From: CAZXCQ01 sp964639275 | Lineage (GTDB): Bacteria > Desulfobacterota > DSM-4660 > Desulfatiglandales > Desulfatiglandaceae | NCBI GenBank assembly: GCA_964639275.1 | Contig: CAZXCQ010000248.1 | Coordinates: forward strand, 1-9,391 | DNA: 9,391 nucleotides | Direction: 5' to 3' | Part shown: positions 1 to 6,883 of the stretch, in pieces | Numbering within the stretch: the first letter of the stretch is position 1 | How the letters are laid out: every line of letters starts with the position of its first letter | Position numbers and translations under genes: made by a program | The notes under the pieces: model-generated | The model's database searches: none | Told to the model about the DNA's origin: nothing | Seen by the model: only the letters and a program-made list of their open reading frames with translations

Positions 1-57
1 GCAAAGGTAAAGGGACTAGTCTTTTCTTTCCATCCGTCACTTTCGTAGGAATGACAA
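1..57. repeat. Left arm of 57-bp inverted repeat enclosing the gene cluster
   Basis: This stretch is the reverse complement of 9031-9087 with only two mismatches (positions 16 and 30). Similarity stops sharply at about position 57 on the inner side; the outer side runs into the window edge, so the real repeat may be longer. It includes a GTCACTTTCGTAGGAATGAC core, of the kind seen in short dispersed bacterial repeats. No ORF or transposase belongs to it. It could be one copy of a genome-wide repeat or the end of a larger element. Confidence 0.85.
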
Positions 58-76
58 GAGAGGCCAAGTTCACGTC

Positions 77-131
77 ATTCCAGCGAAAGCCATTCGGCTC
101 TGAGACATATCGACGAGCCCATCGGCAGTGA
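77..131. repeat. Left copy of 55-bp direct repeat
   Basis: Positions 77-131 match 9337-9391 in the same orientation with three mismatches (82, 101, 109). The right copy ends at the window edge, so the repeat may extend further. It starts with ATTCCRGCGAAAGCC, typical of dispersed REP-like sequences, and ends in CATCGGCAGTGA. Together with the nearby inverted repeat, the same two repeat families occur on both sides of the cluster. Confidence 0.85.
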
Positions 132-199
132 GACATGTCGACGAGCTCATGTCGAGTCGCTCAGGGCCGAACTGCTCATGTCGAGTCGCTCATGGCCGA
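102..199. repeat. Degenerate tandem repeat tract
   Basis: Two short units each occur twice. GAGACATRTCGACGAGC is at 102-118 and again at 130-146, a period of 28 bp. GCTCATGTCGAGTCGCTCA is at 145-163 and 174-192, a period of 29 bp, followed in both copies by GGCCGA after one variable base. The units are rich in TCGA and CATG palindromes. There is no coding potential and no CRISPR-like unique spacer. Confidence 0.7.
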
Positions 200-243
200 G
201 GGGCCGGAATCCAGAATGAGTTGAGTCACTCATGAACCCGGAT

Positions 244-265
244 GCCCCCGTATCAAGTACGGGGC
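244..265. repeat. REP-like palindrome
   Basis: The arms CCCCGTA (246-252) and TACGGGG (258-264) close a 5-nt TCAAG loop. The flanks (CCGGAATCCAG at 204-214, GGCATGACGG at 281-290) are the pieces commonly found around dispersed palindromic repeats in bacterial intergenic DNA. No T-run follows on either strand, so it is not an intrinsic terminator. Confidence 0.55.
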
Positions 266-373
266 AGGCTTATCAAGTCCGGCATGACGGGTGGAGATAT
301 TAGATCTTAAGTAAATTTTATTTAGTATATCGACCCATAATTAAAATTTATAGATACCATAATAAAAAAGAAT

Positions 374-402
374 TTGACAACGTTTTTGTAAGATTAGATA
401 TT
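374..402 (+). promoter_or_regulatory. Probable sigma70-type promoter for the pps operon
   Basis: A perfect -35 TTGACA (374-379) is followed after 17 bp by a -10-like GATATT (397-402, 4 of 6 matches). The 70 bp upstream (about 301-373) are strikingly AT-rich compared with the flanking DNA, as expected of an UP element. Transcription would start near 409, leaving a leader of about 294 nt before ppsA. No better promoter is visible closer to the gene. Assignment to ppsA is inferred from position and orientation. Confidence 0.55.
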
Positions 403-702
403 TGATCTCGTCTTTTGTTCGCATGGTCATGATTAGTCGGTGTAAACTCTCCAGCTTCGCGCCGCAACTCCCGGAGTTTGACAGTTCCGGGAATACCTTT
501 CCCAAGAAATCGTCATTCCGGGCAAGCGGGAACGTAACCCGGAATCCAGAAAAACAACCTTAGAAAACATTCTCCCGTTTTATCGGGAAAATACCCGCTG
601 ATCTTGTTTTCTGGCTTGCCTGAAATGTTTTTGGTTTTTTTATCCTCTGAGTCGTTGCTGGCTGGTTCAATAGTCAACCTTTGAAAAGAAGGAGGGACAA
701 AA
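403..702 (+). other. Gene-free leader of ppsA with several small hairpins
   Basis: No credible ORF is present. CCCGGA (470-475) can pair with TCCGGG (486-491), while GGGAA (489-493) can instead pair with TTCCC (499-503); the two structures share bases 489-491. A further hairpin, TCCCG with CGGGA, lies at about 568-583. An imperfect palindrome, GTTCA-ATAG-TCAAC (665-678), lies just before the ribosome binding site and resembles the IclR-type sites found at 8796 and 8962, but with a 4-nt instead of a 6-nt centre. No known riboswitch class is recognised. Confidence 0.4.
510..550. repeat. REP-like dispersed palindrome in the ppsA leader
   Basis: TTCCGGG (516-522) and CCCGGAA (538-544) form a 7-bp inverted repeat inside the sequence type GTCATTCCGGG...CCCGGAATCCAG. 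This is a familiar dispersed intergenic repeat pattern in many bacteria. It lies within the presumed pps transcript and could fold in the RNA. Confidence 0.6.
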
Positions 703-2562
703 ATGGCAGAAGAAAAAGCAGGAAGGTTTCCGGATCCTCACGAGTTTCAAACCCCGGCGGAACTCGAAGGCTGGGAAGAGATGTACCCATCTCACTATCT
801 GTTTTCAAAAGATAGAGAGGATTGGGAAAAAAGCCAGTTCTGGTATCAGGACAAGATCCACGACCCGGAGCCTATGCCACCGCTTGACCTGATATTCCAC
901 GAGGCATGGCAGATGTCCCTGTCACAGTACACTACCCGGGTGTTCTGTATACCGCCGGCCCAGGGGATCGCCCAGAGAATGCTGGGGTGCTACATGTACA
1001 TCTGCGCTGTCAATCCACCCCCCGAGGCGGTCATCGGGGAGAAGGCCGAGCTATTTGGGAAACGGGCATTCTATGTGTTTGAACACTATGATGAGTTATG
1101 GGATAAGTGGCTGCCAAAATTCAGGACCCTGGGAAAAGAAATGGCCGCCGTGGAAATCCCCGGGGAACTCCCAAAATTTGTCCCTGAAGACCAAGTCCTG
1201 CCCGCACCCACCGGGTGTTACGACTCCTATAAACTTATCGAGGCCTTTGATAGGCTGGTCAACCAGATGTTTAAAGGATGGCAGTTTCACTTTGAGATGC
1301 TCAACCTGACCTATCTCGCCTATCTCATGTTTGGCGATGTATCCCGGAAGCTCTTTCCCGGAATCAGCGAAAGTGCAATCGGTAAGATGGTGGCCGGGGC
1401 CTATGTGTCCATGTTCCGTCCGGAGGAGGAACTCTGCCGGCTGTCCCGGTTGGCGACCTCGATGCGGGGGGTAGCGGATATACTCAAGAGTGAATCCCCT
1501 GCAAAACAGAAGGTCGCCGAGCTTGAAAAGATCCCGGATGGGAGGCAGTGGCTTGAGGAGTATGACAAGACCAAAGACCCGTGGTTCTATGTATCCTGTG
1601 GCAGCGGCTGGTTCCATTATGAGGGGAGCTGGATCACCAACCTGGACATCCCTTACAGCTATATCAAAAGCTATCTGGAACGGCTGGATGAGGGGGAGAA
1701 GATTGAGCGGTCTCTGGATCAGATCGAGAAGGAGAGAGACGAAATTGTCACCAGATACAGGGAGCTGATAAAGGCAGACGAAGATAAGAAATCCTTTGAT
1801 GATGCCTATAACACCATCAGGACCATATACGCCTTTGCCGAGGACCATCTCTTCTGGGTCGAGCACTGGTTCCACACCATCTGGTTTGACAAAATAAGGG
1901 AATTTGGGCGGCTCCTGGTAAACAGCGGGATGCTCAACGAGGTGGACGACATCTTTATGTTTAATCGCTACGAGATTCCTGAAATCCTCACCGAGCTGGC
2001 AACCGGCTGGGCATTGGGCGTGGATATCCCGTTGAGAAGCGACTTCTATAAGGCCAAGGCCGAAAAGAGAAAAAAGATCCTTGAGGCTGCCAGGAGATGG
2101 ACCCAACCCCCCGCCCTCGGAATCCCCCCCGAAGAGGTGGCAGAACCCTTTACCGTTATGCTCTGGGGCATCACAACGGATAAGGTCAAGGAATGGCTCA
2201 AGGGCGTCGATGTACCAGCCGCAGAGGAGGTTTCAGAGCTCAAGGGCTTTGCCTCTTCAGCAGGCCTTGTGGAGGGGCCTGCACGGGTGCTCAGGCTGCC
2301 CAAGGATATTATGGATCTCCAGCCAGGAGAGATCCTGGTTTGTCCCACCACCAACCCCTCATGGGCCCCTGTGTTTGGGAAGATCAAGGCGGCGGTTACC
2401 GACATTGGCGGGCTCACATGCCACGCGGCCATTGTCTGCAGGGAATATGGTGTTCCGTCGGTTACGGGCACCGGAGTTGCCACATCGGTTATCAAGACCG
2501 GAGACACGGTGGAGGTCGATGGCGATACGGGTGTGGTCAGGATTGTCAAAAGGGCGGGCTAA
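703..2562 (+). CDS. ppsA: Phenylphosphate synthase subunit A (phosphohistidine domain)
   Basis: Catalyses, with PpsB, phenol + ATP + H2O to phenylphosphate + AMP + phosphate, the first step of anaerobic phenol degradation; presumably cytoplasmic. The C-terminal ~90 of 619 residues are the swivelling phosphohistidine domain of PEP-utilising enzymes: GGLTCHAAI carries the catalytic His574, close to the position (His569, as I recall) reported in Thauera PpsA. The long N-terminal part has no ATP-grasp and no PEP/pyruvate barrel; it is rich in aromatic residues and presumably binds the phenol. A helical, coiled-coil-like stretch lies at about 325-362. AAGGAGG (689-695) sits 7 nt before the ATG. 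Size (about 70 kDa) and the adjacent PpsB support the call over an ordinary PEP synthase. A different phenolic substrate, such as a cresol or catechol, cannot be excluded. Confidence 0.88.
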   Translation: MAEEKAGRFPDPHEFQTPAELEGWEEMYPSHYLFSKDREDWEKSQFWYQDKIHDPEPMPPLDLIFHEAWQMSLSQYTTRVFCIPPAQGIAQRMLGCYMYICAVNPPPEAVIGEKAELFGKRAFYVFEHYDELWDKWLPKFRTLGKEMAAVEIPGELPKFVPEDQVLPAPTGCYDSYKLIEAFDRLVNQMFKGWQFHFEMLNLTYLAYLMFGDVSRKLFPGISESAIGKMVAGAYVSMFRPEEELCRLSRLATSMRGVADILKSESPAKQKVAELEKIPDGRQWLEEYDKTKDPWFYVSCGSGWFHYEGSWITNLDIPYSYIKSYLERLDEGEKIERSLDQIEKERDEIVTRYRELIKADEDKKSFDDAYNTIRTIYAFAEDHLFWVEHWFHTIWFDKIREFGRLLVNSGMLNEVDDIFMFNRYEIPEILTELATGWALGVDIPLRSDFYKAKAEKRKKILEAARRWTQPPALGIPPEEVAEPFTVMLWGITTDKVKEWLKGVDVPAAEEVSELKGFASSAGLVEGPARVLRLPKDIMDLQPGEILVCPTTNPSWAPVFGKIKAAVTDIGGLTCHAAIVCREYGVPSVTGTGVATSVIKTGDTVEVDGDTGVVRIVKRAG

Positions 2563-2620
2563 ATCAAACGCCCTTCCCTGTCCCACTCGATGATCCCAGG
2601 GGATTTGGGAAAAACATCTC

Positions 2621-2672
2621 GGCAGGGGAGTGTTCACGCCTCCAAAAGGAGAAGCGTGAATATACCCCTGCC
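2621..2672 (+). other. Long nested hairpin in the ppsA-ppsB spacer
   Basis: Three nested arm pairs are visible: GGCAGGGG (2621-2628) with CCCCTGCC (2665-2672), TTCACGC (2633-2639) with GCGTGAA (2654-2660), and CTCC (2640-2643) with GGAG (2648-2651) around an AAAA loop. The 4-nt segments between the outer pairs can form one A-U and two G-U pairs. The whole is almost a continuous 52-nt stem-loop. No U-run follows, so it is not a classical terminator. It may stabilise or process the mRNA, or be a mobile palindromic repeat. Confidence 0.7.
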
Positions 2673-2688
2673 CTTATTGACCCAACAC

Positions 2689-2756
2689 TTGGCTCTCTTC
2701 AAAACCGGCACTGGGAAAGGGGAATGGGGGTTCGGAATCCCCATTGCCCAGGTTTC
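2689..2756. repeat. Left copy of 68-bp inverted repeat flanking ppsB
   Basis: The reverse complement of this segment matches 3874-3941 at about 59 of 68 positions, with mostly transition differences. It contains its own hairpin, AATGGGG (2723-2729) with CCCCATT (2739-2745). It ends about 30 nt before the ppsB start. It has no coding function and is probably a dispersed palindromic repeat unit. Confidence 0.8.
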
Positions 2757-2788
2757 AAAAGGCGAGAGTATTACGGATTGAGAAGCAG

Positions 2789-3856
2789 ATGGACTATATC
2801 CTGAGTTTTGAAGATGCGGACAAAAATGCACTCCCACAGGTCGGCGGCAAGAATGCCAGCCTGGGAGAGATGATCAAGGCCGGTATCCGCGTCCCACCGG
2901 GATTTTCCGTGACCACCGATGCCTACCTGAACTTCATTGTTGAGACCGGTATAAAGGACAGGATCTTTAACACCCTCTCTGGCCTCAACCCCGATGATGT
3001 GGAAATTCTCAATAATGTCAGCGATCAAGTTCAAGAGATGATCAACACTGCCGATATGTCTGATGAAATTCAGACAGCCATCAAGAAGGGTTATTTTGAT
3101 CTGTGCAAGAGATGTGACGCTGAGACTGTTCCGATGGCAGTTCGGTCGAGTGCCACGGCAGAAGACCTGCCCACGGCGAGTTTTGCCGGTCAACAGGATA
3201 CTTACCTGTGGGTGGAAGGTGTAGAAAACGTCCTCCGGAAGGTCCGGGGGTGCTGGGCCAGTCTCTTCACCCCACGCGCGATTAGTTACCGGATCAAGAA
3301 TGGTTTTCCTCACGAAAAGGTCCTCATCAGTGTGGGCGTACAGAAGATGGTCAACGCGAGGGCAGCCGGGGTCATGTTTACCTTGAACCCCATCAATGGT
3401 GACCCCTCAAAGGTTGTCATCGAAGCCAGCTGGGGATTGGGGGAGACGGTTGTCTCAGGCGCGGTCAACCCGGACAAATTTGTTATCGACAAGGTCGTCA
3501 TGGAGATCAACGAAAGGAAGGTATCAAACAAACACATTGAGTGTTTCTATGACCCGCTCAAGCAAGAGGTGGTTCACGCAGATGTGGCGCAGGACAGACA
3601 GGGCAAGTGCTGTCTGGAAGACAGGGAGATAAGGGAGCTGGTTGACGTTGCCAGGGCGATTGAATCCCATTATGGAGTTCCCATGGATATTGAGTGGGCC
3701 ATTGACCAGTCGCTTTCCTTTCCCGAAGATATCTTTATTGTGCAGGCGCGTCCGGAGACCGTGTGGAGTCAACGAAAAAAAGCACCTGTCATCGGCAGGA
3801 AAAGCGGTTACGAGCTACTGATGGAAAGGGCATTGTCCACGATAAAGATCAAATAG
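2789..3856 (+). CDS. ppsB: Phenylphosphate synthase subunit B (PEP synthase N-terminal ATP-grasp type)
   Basis: Supplies the nucleotide-binding half of phenylphosphate synthase: it would bind ATP and pass the beta-phosphoryl group to His574 of PpsA. The 355 residues match the N-terminal domain of PEP synthase/PPDK: VGGKNASLGEM (18-28), VRSSATAEDLP (118-128, with the ATP-contacting Arg119), GVMFTLNP, EASWGLGE, DIEWAID (300-306) and IVQARPET (317-324). The protein ends soon after this domain, with no phosphohistidine or barrel domain, as in the 40-kDa Thauera subunit. The ATG at 2789 is preferred because homologues begin close to the VGGKN motif and the upstream in-frame TTG (2744) falls inside a repeat. 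The ribosome binding site is weak (TTGAGAAG). ppsB is separated from both neighbours by repeat-filled spacers of 226 and 122 bp. Confidence 0.87.
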   Translation: MDYILSFEDADKNALPQVGGKNASLGEMIKAGIRVPPGFSVTTDAYLNFIVETGIKDRIFNTLSGLNPDDVEILNNVSDQVQEMINTADMSDEIQTAIKKGYFDLCKRCDAETVPMAVRSSATAEDLPTASFAGQQDTYLWVEGVENVLRKVRGCWASLFTPRAISYRIKNGFPHEKVLISVGVQKMVNARAAGVMFTLNPINGDPSKVVIEASWGLGETVVSGAVNPDKFVIDKVVMEINERKVSNKHIECFYDPLKQEVVHADVAQDRQGKCCLEDREIRELVDVARAIESHYGVPMDIEWAIDQSLSFPEDIFIVQARPETVWSQRKKAPVIGRKSGYELLMERALSTIKIK

Positions 3857-3873
3857 TGTAACACTTTAGTTGG

Positions 3874-3941
3874 GAAACACGGGCAATGGGGATTCTGAAC
3901 CCCCATTCCCCTCTCCTAGTGCCAATTTTGAAGAAAGCTAA
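3874..3941. repeat. Right copy of 68-bp inverted repeat flanking ppsB
   Basis: Inverted partner of 2689-2756, with about 9 mismatches. Its internal hairpin is AATGGGG (3885-3891) with CCCCATT (3901-3907). It begins 17 nt after the ppsB stop codon. There is no U-run after the stem, so termination here is doubtful, although the structure could protect the upstream mRNA from 3' exonucleases. Confidence 0.8.
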
Positions 3942-3944
3942 ATT

Positions 3945-3961
3945 AATAGGTAAATCCTATT
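3945..3961. promoter_or_regulatory. Inverted repeat just upstream of the UbiD-family gene
   Basis: AATAGG (3945-3950) and CCTATT (3956-3961) flank a 5-nt centre. The site is 4 nt upstream of the AAAGGAG ribosome binding site (3966-3972) of the next gene. It could be an operator or a small RNA hairpin affecting translation. No second copy was found in the window. Confidence 0.35.
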
Positions 3962-3978
3962 CTTGAAAGGAGTAGAAC

Positions 3979-5385
3979 ATGAAGGACTTGAGGGATTTTA
4001 TTGCAGCATGTGAAGCGGTGGGGCAACTTCAGAGGATCACGGCCGAGGTGGACTGGAACCTGGAACTCTCCCACATTGCCAAGCTCAATGAGGAGAAAAA
4101 GGGACCTGCTCTCCTCTTTGAAAACATAAAGGGCTATGATTGGCCGGTCATCACCAGCACCTGCACAACCACCGAAAGGCTCGCCATTATCATGGGCCTG
4201 CCCAGCGAGACCCCCCTGGTGGAGATCATGAGACACTGGGTGGAGATAGGGAAAAGGAAGATACCACCCAAGCTGGTGGATACCGGGTCATGCAAAGAAA
4301 ACAAGATGATGGGGGACGAGGTGGATCTCTTCAAGTTTCCTGTGCCCAAGTTCTTCCCCCTGGACGGGGGGCGTTATTTTGGGACAGCCCACTGCGTGAT
4401 CACCAAGGACCCGGATTCGGACTGGTTCAATGTCGGCACCTATCGACTCCAGCTGCTCGAGAAGAATATTTTGGGGACGCAGTTTATAAAGGGTAAGCAC
4501 GCCGATATCATGCTCAAGAAATACCAGGCCATGGGCAAACCCATGCCGGTGGCCGTGGTGGTGGGCGCGGATCCCCTCATGTTCGTCATGGGCGGCGCCA
4601 GGTTCTCTGCCTTTGAGTCGGAGTATAATCTGGCCGGCTCGATCCGTGGCGAGCCCATCGAGGTAGTCATGTGCGAGACCAACGACATGATCGTGCCTGC
4701 CGGGGCCGAAATCGTCGTGGAGGGCGAGGTGGATCCCGATGCCTTTATGCCGGAGGGGCCTTTCGGTGAGTACACGGGCTACTATTCTGGGGTGGGGACC
4801 AACCCGCGAAACTTTATCAAGGTCAACTGTATCACTCACCGGAACAACCCCATCTTTATGGCCACCACGGTGGGCCGTGCCGTTACCGACACCCATATGT
4901 GCCTATCCCTTGCCTATGGCGCCACCCTGTGGCAGCAGCTCTCTGATATGCGGATCCCCGGCATCAAGGCCGTCTACTGTCCCCCCGAGGCTGCGGGCAG
5001 GTTTATTGCCATCATCTCCGTGACACAGATGTACCCGGGTCATGCAAACCAGGTGTTGACAGCGGCCATCTCCACCGAGATGGGGGCCTACGGTCTTAAA
5101 AATGTCATCGTGGTGGATGACGACATTGATCCCTGGGACATCCCCCGGGTCCTGTACGCCGTGGCCTTCCGGTCCCAGCCAACTCGCAACCAGATCATCC
5201 AGCGGGGTCGCTCAACACCCCTGGATCCCTCTCTTCCCATTGACCAGCGGTGGATAACAGGCCGGCTTCTTATTGATGCCACCATCCCCTATGACTGGGA
5301 GGAGAAGCCCATAAAGATCGAGCTCGACCCCGATATGGTCAAAAAAGTCCGGGATCGCTGGAGCGAACTGGGCCTAAAGGGTTGA
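3979..5385 (+). CDS. UbiD-family carboxylase, probable phenylphosphate carboxylase catalytic subunit
   Basis: A prenylated-FMN-dependent (de)carboxylase of 468 residues, the usual UbiD length. By context it should carboxylate phenylphosphate to 4-hydroxybenzoate. Cofactor and catalytic residues appear intact: N151 and R156 in NVGTYR, H174, E215, and E259/E264 in EGPFGE. Their spacings agree, within one residue, with the metal ligands (N168, H191, E233) and the Arg-Glu-Glu network (R173, E277, E282) of Aspergillus Fdc1. AAAGGAG lies 6 nt before the ATG. Thauera phenylphosphate carboxylase has two UbiD-type subunits plus two small ones; only one is seen here. Alternatives are a 4-hydroxybenzoate decarboxylase or a carboxylase for another aromatic. 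The family is certain, while the substrate is inferred from ppsAB and ubiX. Confidence 0.85.
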   Translation: MKDLRDFIAACEAVGQLQRITAEVDWNLELSHIAKLNEEKKGPALLFENIKGYDWPVITSTCTTTERLAIIMGLPSETPLVEIMRHWVEIGKRKIPPKLVDTGSCKENKMMGDEVDLFKFPVPKFFPLDGGRYFGTAHCVITKDPDSDWFNVGTYRLQLLEKNILGTQFIKGKHADIMLKKYQAMGKPMPVAVVVGADPLMFVMGGARFSAFESEYNLAGSIRGEPIEVVMCETNDMIVPAGAEIVVEGEVDPDAFMPEGPFGEYTGYYSGVGTNPRNFIKVNCITHRNNPIFMATTVGRAVTDTHMCLSLAYGATLWQQLSDMRIPGIKAVYCPPEAAGRFIAIISVTQMYPGHANQVLTAAISTEMGAYGLKNVIVVDDDIDPWDIPRVLYAVAFRSQPTRNQIIQRGRSTPLDPSLPIDQRWITGRLLIDATIPYDWEEKPIKIELDPDMVKKVRDRWSELGLKG

Positions 5386-5443
5386 TCGGGGTGAGGAAAA
5401 TCGTATAGAAGGATTGGGTCATTCCGGGGACCGGAGGTGATTT

Positions 5444-6700
5444 ATGACCATCGCAATCGTGGGCATGCTCGATGAAAGGGAATCGGGTCTTGCCCTGATC
5501 AAAGACCAGATAGAACAGAGAGGCCACCGGCCCCTTCTGATCGACATCAGCATGGGTACAGGAGCGATCGATTCCGAGCTAAAGGCCGACATCTCCTGCG
5601 ACGAGGTTGCCCTGGCGGGCGGCACAACCATCGAGGCTGTCAGAAACATGCTGGCCAGGGAAAGGGACCGGGCAACATCGGCGGTGGCCCAGGGGCTTGG
5701 GAAAAGGCTCCGGGATCTTTACGCGGCAGGCGACCTCAAGGGGGTAATTGCGGTCGGCGGGATGACCGGGACATTTATCACCCTGACTGCCATGAAAGGG
5801 CTGCCGTTTGGACTGCCCAAGCTCTTGATTTCAAGCGTGGCGGCCATGCCTGCCTATGCCAAGCGGCTGGCGGAATTTTTCGGGGTCAGGGACATCACCG
5901 TGATGCACAGCGTCGTGGATACCGTGGGTCTAAACCCCCTTGTAAGAACCTTGATGATAAACGGCGCCGGCGCCATATGCGGCATGGCCGAAACATATGC
6001 CCCACCTAAAAGCGGGGAAAAACCCTCCATCGCCATCACCGAGTTCGGGTTCTGCGACAAGGGTGCCCACTATGTTAGGGAATTGCTGGAGGCCGATTAT
6101 AATATCGTCTCCTTTCATGCCACCGGGTTGGGCGAGAAGGCGGCGTGCAACCTGGTCGGCCAGGGATTGTTCGAGGCCTTTATCGACCTGGTTCCTGGCG
6201 GATTTAGCGATTATCTCCTGGGTGGAAACCGTGCGGCCGGGCCGGACCGGCTGGATGCCGGTATCATTCAGGGCAAACCCTACATCCTCTCCCCCTGCGG
6301 ATTTGATATGATCAGTTGCGGCCCTATCCAGAGAAAAGAGGAGGGCGACCCCCTCTGGGTTTCACGAGGATTGGCCAAGAGGAAACTCCTGGTTCAGGAT
6401 GCCCTCAGGGTGCAGGCCAGAACAAGCCCCGAGGAAATGCGGATGATTGCCACGGCCGTGGCCGAGAAACTCAATCGGCACGAGAACAAGAAGCTGCTCA
6501 AGTTTGTTATACCGGCCAGGGGTTTCTCATCCATAAGCGTCGAAGGGGGTGCCATTTACGACCCTGTCTCCGATCAGGCCTTTGTTGATGAACTCCGCGC
6601 ACGACTGGATCCGGAAATCGACATCATAGAGGTTGACACCCACATCAATACCCCCGAGTTTGCCCGGGCCGTGGTGGACGCACTGGAAAAAACCCTATAG
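5444..6700 (+). CDS. UPF0261 / Tm-1-like ATP-binding domain protein
   Basis: This 418-residue protein resembles the UPF0261 family, named in plants for the N-terminal ATP-binding region of the tomato Tm-1 virus-resistance protein. Family-like segments are the N-terminal strand MTIAIVGMLDE, GGTTIEAV (59-66), the glycine loop GGMTGT (105-110) followed by LLISSVAA (127-134), and FHATGLGEKA in the middle. No signal peptide or membrane segment is seen. The biochemical role of bacterial members is not established. A perfect Shine-Dalgarno sequence, GGAGGTGA (5433-5440), and the 58-bp gap after the UbiD-family gene argue for co-expression. Plant Tm-1 and many bacterial neighbourhoods pair this domain with a TIM-barrel partner, which is absent here. 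A role in the pathway, for example as an ATP-dependent accessory, is only an inference. Confidence 0.8.
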   Translation: MTIAIVGMLDERESGLALIKDQIEQRGHRPLLIDISMGTGAIDSELKADISCDEVALAGGTTIEAVRNMLARERDRATSAVAQGLGKRLRDLYAAGDLKGVIAVGGMTGTFITLTAMKGLPFGLPKLLISSVAAMPAYAKRLAEFFGVRDITVMHSVVDTVGLNPLVRTLMINGAGAICGMAETYAPPKSGEKPSIAITEFGFCDKGAHYVRELLEADYNIVSFHATGLGEKAACNLVGQGLFEAFIDLVPGGFSDYLLGGNRAAGPDRLDAGIIQGKPYILSPCGFDMISCGPIQRKEEGDPLWVSRGLAKRKLLVQDALRVQARTSPEEMRMIATAVAEKLNRHENKKLLKFVIPARGFSSISVEGGAIYDPVSDQAFVDELRARLDPEIDIIEVDTHINTPEFARAVVDALEKTL

Positions 6701-6848
6701 GACATCCAGTATCCGTTTGAACCAGGCGCCACAAAAAATAAGAACTTGACACAAATTTTAAGATCTTAGTGCTTCGTCTCATAAATTCGGTGACATATTT
6801 CTCAGTCAAAGCGTGTTCAGGTGCCGTATTTATGAAACCATGTACTTA

Positions 6849-6861
6849 GTCTATAGTAGAC
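6849..6861. promoter_or_regulatory. Palindrome over a -10-like box before the response regulator gene
   Basis: GTCTA-TAG-TAGAC is a perfect inverted repeat with a 3-nt centre. It overlaps TATAGT (6852-6857), a 5 of 6 match to a sigma70 -10 box; no good -35 lies 16-18 bp upstream. The 183-bp gap before the response regulator gene is the longest downstream of ppsB, so an internal regulated promoter is plausible. A TTGACA at 6746-6751 lacks a convincing -10. No terminator is visible after 6700. Confidence 0.3.
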
Positions 6862-6883
6862 AGCGAGGTGAAGGAGACCGATC

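Noticed and set aside
102..199. CRISPR-like array
   Set aside because: Only two copies of each unit, no unique spacers of constant length and no cas genes.
1096..2106. 336-residue open frame on the - strand within ppsA
   Set aside because: It overlaps a clearly recognised gene, has no family resemblance, and is an opposite-strand shadow of biased codons.
2744..2788. Upstream in-frame TTG start for ppsB
   Set aside because: It lies inside the 68-bp repeat, lacks a ribosome binding site, and would add 15 residues before the point where PEP synthase-type homologues begin.
703..3856. Split pyruvate-utilising PEP synthase
   Set aside because: Neither gene carries the C-terminal PEP/pyruvate-binding barrel, and the subunit sizes and UbiD/UbiX context fit phenylphosphate synthase.
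3874..3941. Intrinsic terminator after ppsB
   Set aside because: There is a good stem but no U-run after it, and the same element sits in the opposite orientation before ppsB, so it is better explained as a repeat.
6758..6768. TTAAGATCT motif shared with the complement of 301-309 as a possible common operator
   Set aside because: The common core is only 9 bp in AT-rich DNA and the flanks do not agree.
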